Notes under the pieces: model-generated
Told to the model about the DNA's origin: nothing
Database searches by the model: none
The model's input: only the letters and a program-made list of their open reading frames with translations
Source: Adineta steineri
Taxonomy: Eukaryota > Rotifera > Eurotatoria > Adinetida > Adinetidae
Assembly: GCA_905250115.1 (NCBI GenBank)
Contig: CAJNOI010000074.1
Location: 278,527-342,526 of the forward strand
Length of the DNA: 64,000 nucleotides
Direction: 5' to 3'
Translations under genes and position numbers: made by a program
In this document: positions 12,742-22,985 of the stretch, piece after piece
How positions within the stretch are numbered: the first letter of the stretch is position 1
How the letters are laid out: every line of letters starts with the position of its first letter

Positions 12742-13629
12742 AGAAAGAAAACAAAATTATATTTATTGTATGAGAATATACAGCCTTTAAAACGATTTAA
12801 TGTGATGCAAAAATGTGTTTTTCTTGATTGTAGAATTTTATGAATTTTTTTAAAATCTGTTTTCTATTTGAACGTTTCATTAATGCTCGTGCTTTCTATG
12901 TATATATACATATGTATGATTTTTTTTGTTCTGTTAAATTGACAACTATTCATTGATTCATTTGTTCTAGAAATCATCAAAAAAGAACTGTTTACAGTCA
13001 TACCAGTGATTATGCCCAATGCAATGAGCACATTCGGCGATGAATAGTTATATATATAGATCTTATTTTTTATTCTCTTTCATGTACTGTTGTGAAAAAT
13101 AGGATATTTATTTTCAGCTAAAACATTGTTATTTGTTTTGGCTTCAAGTACAATACAATTGTTGTTTCACTTTTCATTATATTACAAATAAGAAAAGTAT
13201 TCGGAGCTAGAAAAAAAATGATATATATGTCTTTCAAAATATTTCCTTCATATCCATTGTCTGTTAATGTTACGTTTATTAATTCTCTTTTTTTTATTTT
13301 TTGTTCTATAATAATAAAAGTGATAAATTTTGTCATAAACGCATCTCACCTGATTCATTTGCTTTCATAGTTTATCATTTGCTATGCAATTCTATATAGA
13401 GAAAAACAAATGTCTAGATAATGAGTGTCACGTTTGTTTCATTCCATATAAGGACATGAAAAAAATTTGTCATTCTTTATGTTATTAAACTATTTCTTGC
13501 CATATATGGTATGCACATGTATTCATATGATTTATTCTTGGGCGTTGATTGCGAAATAACATATTTTAAGCTATGTATTTATTGTACGAACGATCGCTGC
13601 TAGCCTTATTCATAAACTTATTATAAAAT
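12742..13629. other. Intergenic region, no supported gene
   Basis: 888 bp between SECISBP2 and the F-box gene. The first part is probably 3'UTR. The minus-strand ORF at 13118-13336 is Ile/Lys-rich and unsupported. Confidence 0.5.
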
Positions 13630-15344
13630 ATGCCTTTACCACAGCTTGTTCTTGATCAATTTCCAGTTGAACTTATCTTTGATGTATTTACTTATTTAAC
13701 GGCTAGTGAAATTCTTCATTCATTTCATAATTTCAGTCGATATTTAAGACAATGTATACGAAGTTATCAACATTATAAAATTAATTTTCAATCAATACGT
13801 AAACGTGAATACGATTGGATATGTAAAATAATTCATCCAGATCAAATTATATCACTTACAGTAAGTGATGATGAAGAAACTCCTGGTCAAACGGATTTAT
13901 TTTTTACTAATAATCAAAGTTTTACACGACTCGAACATCTTCGATTACGAAATTTAGAAGATTTTCCTAATTTATTACAAATGGAATGTCTTCATACTTT
14001 GACAATTGATTTTAAAACTCGAACAATTTATTCTTTCGATTATAATCATATGAAAAGACATGACAATGCGCTGATCAAAATCTTTCAATTATCTAATTTA
14101 CGTACTCTTATTTTAAATAATGAACCATTAAATATGGGTTTTAATTTCAAAATATTACCTATTACTGAAAATCTTCATACACTTCAAGTTCATCTTCAAA
14201 CAATCGATAATCTTTCAGACATTTTCATTTGTATGCCTAAACTACAACGACTCAATTTAAGTCTAAAAACAACATTCTCGGGCGATAATCACATTTCAGA
14301 ATTTAATGTTCCTCGATCATTAACTCATTTGTCTATTAAAGTTAAGTATGGTTTTCGAGATGAAATTGAACGATTTATTCAAGCATGTACGATGTTAACT
14401 TATTTAAATATTCATATTGAACGAAATCAATCGGATTTTAATCAATGGCTCGATGGAAATTGGTGGCAACTATTAATCGAAAAATTTTTACCTCATCTTA
14501 AAATCTTTCATTTACGAGTATGTCATATTTTATTCCTATAAAAAAGTCTATAAAACATTATTTATTTATTTAGATTGATCTTATTCCTTTACCTGAATTA
14601 ACAATGACGAAACAACTTCTCGAAAGTTTTCAAACGATATTCTGGACAGATAATCAAAACAAATATCGGACATTTACCATTGGTTTATTACCATCCGATA
14701 CATTGCCTGTTAATTGCAAACAACATATTGAATTAAGTGAAACACTATCAATCGATTTACCACATAATGAAGTATCAATTCTTCCTTCTAAATGTGTTTC
14801 AAATATTAAAACATTAAATTTGAAACACAATACTCGTACCGCAGAATGTTACGTACTTTCAGATCTATGTGAAATCAAACCATATATGAACGATTTTTCA
14901 ACACTTGTACATTTAAAATTGGATAGTGAGTGTACCATCACTCCTTTTGTATTTAATCAACTTCTTACTATGGCACCATGTCTTACTCGTTTAACAATAT
15001 CATCACTTCCTGATCATTTATATAAAATGATTGATTTTCAATATCCGCAAATACGTTGGCTTGATTTGCGACGTGTATATATATCGAGTAAAATTCGAAC
15101 AAAATTTTGTTTAGCATTTCCTAATCTTGAACATTTAATGAATTGCCATGTTTATAGTGAAGAAGATCTTGAAGTACTTATCGAAAATTTAAAATATTTA
15201 CAAAATATTACTATTCATAATCTAGCATATTATTTCGATAGTGACAATGAATTCGATCAATGGTTAAGAAAACACACTCATTTAAAAAATTTTACTTTCA
15301 AATTAATCAATGAACGACAAATACAATTATGGATTAGCAATTAA
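13630..15344 (+). CDS. F-box/leucine-rich-repeat protein
   Basis: Two exons, 13630-14517 and 14574-15344, joined in phase 0 to give 552 residues. Residues 8-50 (LDQFPVELIFDVFTYLTASEI ... FSRYLRQCI) have the F-box pattern of LP..ll..If.yL....l...f..vs...., usually the Skp1 contact in SCF ubiquitin ligases. The rest consists of irregular leucine-rich segments such as LEHLRLRNLEDFP, LQRLNLSLK, LTHLSIKV, LTRLTISSLP, IRWLDLRRVYIS and LKNFTFKL. This layout is common in lineage-specific F-box families of bdelloid genomes. The substrate is unknown. The segment FNQWLDGNWWQLLIEKFLPHLKIF before the intron is a typical block of this family. A homologue search would place it precisely. Confidence 0.8.
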
Positions 15345-15432
15345 TTATTGAACAATATTTTTTTACAGATTGTTTCATAAATCAGTATTAGAAAATAAAA
15401 TTTTTTTTGTTATATGTAAATTAGATTCAAAG

Positions 15433-15538
15433 CAGTGGCGGATCTAGGATTTTGAAAGAGGGGGGATGATTTTTTAGTAGGAAGAGGCGATACCTGAGGA
15501 GGGGGGTCGATTGCCGCCTCCCCCTAAATTCGCCACTG
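15433..15538. mobile_element. Short inverted-repeat element (MITE-like)
   Basis: 106 bp, unusually G-rich on one side and C-rich on the other, bounded by CAGTGGCG and CGCCACTG (8-bp perfect terminal inverted repeats). The interior is also partly self-complementary (runs of G and C). Termini of this kind occur in hAT-like non-autonomous elements. No clear target-site duplication is visible, so the class is uncertain. Confidence 0.6.
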
Positions 15539-15903
15539 ATACAGGTCAAATATCTTTCTTTTTAAGACGACGATATGTTGTATGTAAGAGACTTCGAAAT
15601 CAGGATCTCAAACTGAGACTATTTTTCGACTGTAAATCATCAAGAAATATATATTTTTATCGTAGTACGATTAAAATATTGCAGTGAAATACGCATCGAT
15701 ACAATATGATTTACTTCTCATATTTTCTTGTACATATATATTGTTATCGAATGGTATAGATGTCGTTTGATGTCATGATTTATGATAGGTTAACTATTTC
15801 AATGACTAAAAGAAATGGCTTTTGGACTGATAGATATAATAACGTACACTTTGAATGAAATATTGTGTAGTATTCTAGATCATCATTTTGTGAATATAGC
15901 TTA

Positions 15904-16838
15904 ATGGCCAAAACATCAGACAATAATAATATAACTTCTACTACACAAAATTCTCGTATTGTTCGAGTTCGTGATGTAAGTTTTGTCTTTGATTGAATTC
16001 AAAGTAATCATTACATATATATATATATAGTTACCAATATATTATGATTTAAAAAATGATGATATTTATCGATATGTTCCACGTGTAGCTGATGAACAAC
16101 CTAAAATAAATAATACTAATAATACTTGGCTTTATTCATATATTAGTCAAGTTAGGCAATCTGTTCAACAAACATGGAATGATAATAAGGTTTATTACTT
16201 GTTATTGTTGTTTTTTTTGCTAATTTTTATATCGACAGGAATTACGTTCGAGAGTTGCACGTGGAATTGAAACTGGTAGTGCTCATTCTAAAGGTATATT
16301 TATCATATAATTTTTCATCTTGTATTATTTATTTATTTTTCATTAGCTACAATTGATTATATACGTGATGATGAAACCTTTCTACCTAAAGTTGGTGTTG
16401 TTACTATTGCTGGACTTGGTGGTCTTCTTCTTGGTCATAAAGGTGGTCCTATACGAAAAACATTTTATTCATCCGTAGCTGCTCTTGTTGCACTTAGTGC
16501 ATGTTATCCTAAACAATCAGCTTGTATACTTGATCAAGTTTATATTCGAGTTAAAAATGAATCAAACAATCTTTTTGACAGTTCGTTTTTTTTCTCATCT
16601 CTGAATCATCTATATTATTTATTTAATTTTTATTATAGAAACACCAAAAAATCAATTATCAATACCTGTTCAAAGTACAGAAAATAAAGATCGTATTTTA
16701 CATACGACTAAAATCGAAAATGAACCAGTTGTTACTGTTAAAGGTGATTATGGACAAGGCACACCAACTGATCAACATTTATATACAACACGTGGTGTTG
16801 TTAATCCAACATTATTAGGAGCAGAAAAGAAACTTTAA
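15904..16838 (+). CDS. MICOS complex subunit MIC26/MIC27-like (apolipoprotein O family)
   Basis: Predicted inner-mitochondrial-membrane protein of the MICOS complex, which shapes crista junctions. Five exons (15904-15975, 16031-16189, 16239-16293, 16347-16580, 16639-16838) join to 239 residues. The N-terminal region has LPIYYDLKNDD and YVPRVADEQP, then a helix VRQSVQQTWNDNKELRSRV. The two-segment membrane region GVVTIAGLGGLLLGHKGGP / TFYSSVAALVALSACYPKQS is the hallmark of the family: Gly-rich helix, basic turn, second helix ending CYP. The C-terminus is polar. MIC26 and MIC27 cannot be separated by eye. The length is normal for the family (about 200-270). Confidence 0.82.
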
Positions 16839-17489
16839 ACCTGTGTTACTAATATTACCAGCTCTTTTTTTCTATATATTTAGTTAGTTGTCTACTATTT
16901 CCTTTGAACAGAAAAGTATTTTTTTTTCCTCTTACTAATGATCATCGATTGTATCTATTACAGATGTTTAAATATATCATTTTTGGACAGTAAATAATTT
17001 ATATATTTTTACATTTATTTATAAAAGGTTTCAAAAGATCTTGATTTTTCATATGAAACATGTACTCGAAGTATGTTCTTACTCGAGACTTTGTACATAC
17101 TCAATACAACAAATTTTTAATTTTATACGGGAACAAATAACTTGACATGAACTATAGAGCATAATTATATATAAATAGATAATAAATCTTTCCACGTCAC
17201 TTTGATTTCTTTATTTAAATTTAGAAAAAAACAAGACACATTTTAAAGTCATACTCACTTAACATCTAACAAAACAAGACAAATGTTTAACATTAGCACG
17301 CAAGAATAATTCAATATCCGACATATCATGTTAAGAAAACAATGATATTCTGCTAATGATATCGGTATTCTTTTGAATATGTTACTTAAACATGAATGCA
17401 TATATTACCAAAAACGTTTGTCAAATCGTGCATGAGCTTTTTCTTAAGAAAATAATATTATCAACACTTTTTACTCTTTTATAATTCAG
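16839..17489. other. Intergenic region, no complete gene; may hide a 5' exon of the next GPCR
   Basis: 651 bp of AT-rich sequence. A splice acceptor ends at 17489 directly upstream of the next receptor, so its first exon should be here or further upstream, but no exon with a clear start and a phase-matching donor was identified. Confidence 0.4.
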
Positions 17490-18535
17490 TCTACTAATTT
17501 TAACAAGAATATCGACTGCTGCTAACGCAATATATACATACTATACACAACAAGTAACTATCTATGTAGGATTCCCTGTTCTTATTGCAGGTCTTATTGG
17601 TGAAACATTGAATATTATCGTTTTTATGAGTCTTCATACTTTCCGACAAAATTCATGTGCATTCTATTTACTTATCATGTCATGTGTCAATATAGGACAG
17701 CTAATCACTGGTTTATTTACTCGGATTCTGATCGCTGGATTTGGAATTGACTGGACATTAAGTTCACTCTTTTATTGCAAGTTTAGAACATATTGTCGTC
17801 AAGTATGTGGACTTATATCATTATCATGTTTTTGTTTTGCAACAATTGATCAGTTCTTGGCAACTTGTTCTCGAGTTTATTGGCAACAATGGAGTAATAT
17901 AAAAGTAGCTCGACGATTATGTTTAATAACTAGTATAATCTGGATACTTCATGGTATTCCATGTCTTATATATTTCAACATAATTCAATCGACCACTTCT
18001 GGATCTTTAAGTTGCACTCCAACAAATACAATATTTAACCAATATTTTATTTATGCATATTCAGTCGTCCTACTAGGTTATCTTCCTATAATCATTACTA
18101 TTGTATTTGGATCATTAGCTTATTATAATGTACAACAAATTGCGTATCGAACAGTACCACTTGTTAGACGTGAATTAGACAAACAATTAACTGTTATGGT
18201 TCTTATTCTTGATATAATCAATATCATTCCTCTAGTACCATATGCTATCACACTTATTCTCACTTCAGTTATTAATAGTACTCAAAATCCAGTTCTCGCT
18301 CGACAAATTCAATTCGCTAGTGATTCATCTGTAATTTTATACTACGTACACTATGGGGTAGGTTGAAATAAAGTAGATTTAACTGTTATATGTTTATTTG
18401 TAGTGTGCATTTTACATTTATATATGTGCTTCTGAACGTTTTCGTCTGCAACTGGTTCATGTTCTTTTCAAGATTCATCTTGCAAGATGGCGACGACGCA
18501 GAGTGGTTGCAGTACTGGCGTTACCACTTCAATGA
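17490..18535 (+). CDS. Rhodopsin-like GPCR, tandem copy 1 (start not located)
   Basis: Exons 17490-18357 and 18404-18535 join in phase and encode seven membrane segments and a short basic tail ending at TGA. TM1 contains VGFPVLIAGLIGETLNIIVF, TM2 NSCAFYLLIMSCVNIG, TM3 ends CFATIDQFLATC in place of DRY, and TM7 runs into CAFYIYICASERFR. It is close to the copy at 19500 over its whole length (for example LISLSCFCFATIDQFLATC and VARRLC are identical). The N-terminus reads back in frame to a CAG acceptor at 17489 without an ATG; the position of the ATG in copy 2 is not conserved. Either a separate upstream exon supplies the start or the 5' end is degenerate. The first in-frame ATG (17608) lies inside TM1. 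Confidence 0.75.
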
Positions 18536-19499
18536 GAAGCATTTGTATTTGATAGATGCTAATATATTAAAGTTATTGTATTCGTATTATCTTCTTGTGA
18601 TATGTATGACATTGAATCCTGAAAGATTTTAAAAGCTAAATTTATTTGTAGTTTGAATTCTTCAATAAAACAAACCATTGTATTAACTAACATATACCAG
18701 AATTTTTTTTATATCCTGTTCGAACTTTGAACACGATCTTTCTTTGAAGCATTAGGAAAAAAGCAGTAAATAATTTGATTCTCATTTAAAAGAACATAAA
18801 TACATGATCAAAATTACTCGAGTAGGTACTTCAAAGAATATATCGGTCGTACTTTGAATATCTACTAGACATTTTGAAATTTAACAGTGTTGTCTTTAGA
18901 GATGTCAGCTCATAATGAAGCGATGTTCATTATGAACTAGTTATGTGTGATATAAAACTAAATATATATTCATATTTAAAATTCGAAACAAGTCATAAAG
19001 ATTGTTGAATTTAGTATATATAAGAGACTCTGTTGTGACACTAATGACTCTTATAAATTTAATTTCTTGTTCATCCTACACACTTAGTAGTACATATATT
19101 AATACTGATACTTGTAATATGCAACTACCTCGATATAACAACTACTGAATATACCTAGAGAAAAGTACTAATTATAATATTTTTGATATAAACTGAGTTT
19201 GGCATTGAAGCATAAAATGAATCTGAAAGAGAAGTACTTTGATCTTTTTAACATCATACTTGCTACGATAATCATATTACATTTACAGCCATTAATATTT
19301 TTTATTGAAGTTTCATTATTTCTAATCATTCATGTAACATCACTTATCAAAAGATTTACAAAGTCATGCATAAAAATATAATTTTCATTATTAGTTTAGT
19401 CTACCGAAAAACTTTTTTTTTGAACTATAATATAAAAGTACGTGTATTTTTTCTCAATATTTTATTTGAACTCTTCAATTTCTAGTCGCTGAACAACAT
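18536..19499. other. Intergenic region between the tandem receptors
   Basis: Nothing beyond AT-rich sequence is supported here. A TAG acceptor just before the next start codon (near 19487) suggests a non-coding first exon for copy 2. The 19199-19381 ORF begins with TTG and is a hydrophobic low-complexity translation. Confidence 0.4.
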
Positions 19500-20528
19500 A
19501 TGGCAACTACAAGTAGCTCAATATACGCCAGTTATATACAACACGTAGCTATGTATGTAGGATTCCCTGTTCTTATTGCAGGTATTATTGGTGAAGTATT
19601 GAATATTATTGTTTTTATGAGTCTTCATACTTTTCGACAAAATTCATGTGCATTCTATTTACTTATCATGTCATGTGTCAATATAGGACAGCTCATCAGT
19701 GGTTTATTTCCTCTGATTGTAATGACTGGATTTGGAATTGATTGGACAACAGATTCATTATTTTATTGTAAGTTCAGACAATATTGTCGTCAAGTATGTG
19801 CACTTATATCATTATCATGTTTTTGTTTTGCAACAATTGATCAGTTTTTGGCTACTTGCTTCCGTCCTTATTTTCAAAAATGGAGTAATATAAAAGTAGC
19901 TCGACGGCTATGTATAACAACCACTGTAATTTGGATACTTCATGGTATTCCATGTCTCATATATTTCAATTTAATCCCGTCATCTGCTACTGTCCGGCCG
20001 AGTTGTACTATAACCAATCATGTATTTTCACAATACTATACTTTTTGTTATACAGCAGTTTTTACAGGATATCTACCAGTGACTGTTGTTGCTTTATTTG
20101 GGACATTGGCTTATTATAATGTTCAACGAATTGAATATCGTACAAGACCACTTGTCCGGCGTGAATTAGACAAACAATTAACTGTCATGGTTCTTATTCT
20201 TGATATTTACAATATTATTGCTTTATTGCCCTATCCTGTTATACTCGTTCTAACTTCAGTAACAACTATTACTCAAAATCCAATTATTGCTCAACAAATT
20301 AGTTTTGTCAGTAATTTAACATCTTATACCTATTTCTCATATTTCGCTGTAAGTTAAAACTTATTATAAAATACATGAATTTATTGTTTGAACTTTATTT
20401 ATTTATAGTGTCCATTTTATATCTATATTTGTACATCTGAACGGTTTCGTCGGCAGTTGTTTCATGTTCTTTTCAAGATTCATCTTGAAAGATGGCGACG
20501 ACGTAAAGTGGTTGCACCACTTACATAA
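19500..20528 (+). CDS. Rhodopsin-like GPCR, tandem copy 2
   Basis: Exons 19500-20348 and 20409-20528 give a complete 322-residue receptor. The seven membrane segments, in order, include VGFPVLIAGIIGEVLNIIVF (TM1, with the conserved Asn), CAFYLLIMSCVNIG (TM2), a TM3 Cys in SLFYCKFRQYCRQVC, the ATIDQFLATC end of TM3, LCITTTVIWILHGIPCLIYF (TM4), GYLPVTVVALFGTLAYYNV (TM5), LTVMVLILDIYNIIALLPY (TM6) and YTYFSYFAVSCPFYIYIC (TM7). DRY and NPxxY are both replaced, which is typical of lineage-expanded class A receptors. The ligand is unknown. It has the same intron position as copy 1, so the pair arose by tandem duplication. Confidence 0.88.
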
Positions 20529-21056
20529 TCACGTTAATGAGGAACTAAATAAACTAAATTTTATTTGCCATGTTGTTCAGTGCATGTACATGTTAATTAA
20601 GTAGTTAAACTCGTATTTGGAAAAAAATAAAATTTATATTTATTATACGATTTCAAGTGTAATTCATATTTCTAATATGATATTCTGTATTCGAAAAGTA
20701 CATCCTACTTCATAGTAAAGCATAACAGGGAACAGTATAGATTGAATAATTATTTTCATTGAAGTATAAAAAATGGGATACAATAATATATTAAAAATAG
20801 TCAGTTCTTCTTTCAAAGACACGTGAAAGGATGTAGTCATAGACACAAATAGCTTTTTAATTTATAGAAAAATGTTTTTGCATGACTTGATTTTTTATTT
20901 ACAAAGAAAAAAAACATTTATGATTCTATTGTACAACAGAAAAATACATTTGAATTTTTATGAATATTGTTAATACGCTTCAAAAATTGAGTTATATATT
21001 AATTCTCCATATGTGTTTTGTATTATCGGAGTGTTTCATTATAAATTAAATTCATC
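20529..21056. other. Intergenic region, no supported gene
   Basis: 528 bp of AT-rich DNA between convergent genes, presumably carrying both 3'UTRs. No SECIS-like stem-loop could be recognised by eye downstream of the TGA-containing ORF, but that needs a structural search. Confidence 0.45.
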
Positions 21057-21587
21057 TTACCAATCTTTATGTCGATAAGATTTCATGCCTTTTGTCTTTC
21101 CTAATGATTTTTTACCACGTCCACGGAAGAGTATTACACCACCGCGATAAAGACAACATCTACAAGGTGTATCATGTTTTTTGTATAATGCTCGTTTTAA
21201 AGGATATTCATAATCTTTAAATGATAAATCAATCCATGTATCGAATGTCTCTTCTTCTTCTAATTCAAGGTTGCTTCTTTTACCATTCACTGATTGATAT
21301 TGTCGTGCTCGATCATAATCTCAAAAATGTCCACCAGGAAATCCAGCGTGCCAAAATGGACTACTTTTTGAATTGGATTGCATATGTGTAGGTATCATTT
21401 TTCGAATTGGTAGTTGACATTCTTTATCATCAAGTAATTTCCATCGATTCGATTTCGATAAAGAAAGTGGAACTTCACTATTTTTATCAACGAGAAAATC
21501 ACCACGATTAGCTTTATGTTCGAATTCATTTCGTCGTACAGTTGCATTTGTTCTTAAACCCTGTCGTTTTCCTTGTCGTTGTGGCAT
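21057..21587 (-). pseudogene. Intronless basic-protein ORF with one in-frame TGA
   Basis: A single reading frame from ATG (21587) to TAA (21057) spans 177 codons, interrupted once by TGA at codon 89 (21321-21323). Upstream are 88 residues rich in Arg/Lys/Asn beginning MPQRQGKRQG; downstream 87 residues include an acidic run (LELEEEET), TFDTWIDLSFKDYEYP, CRCCLYRGG and a basic tail RGRGKKSLGKTKG. An 87-codon open extension after a stop is unlikely by chance in DNA this AT-rich, so the two halves were one protein. Explanations are a recent nonsense mutation in a single-exon gene or retrocopy, a sequencing error, or UGA read as selenocysteine. I do not recognise the family. Pseudogene is the default call. 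Confidence 0.5.
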
Positions 21588-22985
21588 GTTTGAATTATTT
21601 ATTAATCACACTTTCTACAAACATAATTAATATTCTTGAACTATTTATATATCTCATTTAGAATTATTTCACAATTACATTATACTGAGTCATGTTCGGG
21701 AAGACAAAAATTGTCACGTGTTATTGCATATGATATTGTACGTCGATGAGTCATTTCAATTATATGCAACACAAATGAGTAATGTTGTGGTTACAGTCGT
21801 TACATGACATGATTTTTTCTATATTCTCCTATAGTGGCGTGATCATACATTGGCAGTAGCAACTTATTGTTTCTCTAATAAAAATACAAACTCTGTTAAA
21901 TTCGATACATCTATTTTAATCATTTATAATACAGTAGAATATCGATTAAATCATACTTTAAACAGTATTCAATCACTTAAAATATGTATATTGATAAAAT
22001 ATTCGTATTCTTAACATTTTTCGATGATACAACTCCTGATTATCATAAATATATTACTTTAGAAAAGGTTAAAATTTCAATCGTCTAATATGAATTCTAT
22101 ATTTTTGAAATGTTTATATTTAATTTGCTAATTTTTTTCGTTTGAATTGAAAATAAGACAAAAAAAATACACTATCTTTGAATAGAAAATTTATTCGATT
22201 CATTCTATTTGATCATTGTCTGTCTATCTTTTTTGTTTTATAACGAAACATCATCTATTCATTTCTTTGTATTGTTGTTCAACAAATACAGTCGTTCTAA
22301 TCTATTATAGAAATTTTATGAGACGATAGATCAAAAGTGTTTGTCTGTATATGCTGATGATGATTATGTTCATTCAATAATCCGACTAAGAAACAAGGTG
22401 AATTGTTGTCTCAATCTATTCTTTCTTTTTCTGTTTATTGATTCATATATGAGACAATAAACGGATTTTTTTCTTTCTTTCTGTCTATCATCATTTGCAT
22501 CTCATTAAGAAATATTCAACGACGGCATTCAAGGTAGAGCAGATAGAAGATGCACTATTTGTATTAGAATGACAATTGTCGTTATTTGATGATATATATA
22601 AATCTATTTCTCTCTCTCTCTCTTTCCTTTCTTTTTTTTTCATTCAGTATCTTACCAATTGAGTGAGTAAGTGTTGTCATCATATTTTGTTTCTCACATA
22701 GTTGTATCGACAAGTATGAGGATAGAGTATACACACCTATATATATATACATATGATGTAATGCTTGTCTGAGATGTATCTATGCCATTCTGTTTACAAA
22801 CTTAAAATGAATATGATACGTCTCGTATCTCTTAAAGATCGATTGACATTTGAGCCATTCAAATGAAGAATAAAAGAACAATACATGCATTGTCGAGACA
22901 AAATATCATATCATATCATTTTATCCTCATATATTTATTCAATTTTTTTCTTCATTTTCTTAAACAGCAAAACATTCTTTGAACA
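21588..22985. other. Intergenic region, no supported gene
   Basis: 1.4 kb of AT-rich DNA between two divergently transcribed loci, including a short CT microsatellite (about 22610-22622). It should contain the promoter of the EGF/chitin-binding gene; no specific element is recognisable. Confidence 0.5.

Noticed and set aside
19199-19381. 60-codon hydrophobic ORF between the GPCR copies
   Set aside because: Starts with TTG, is low-complexity, and has no similarity to the receptors.
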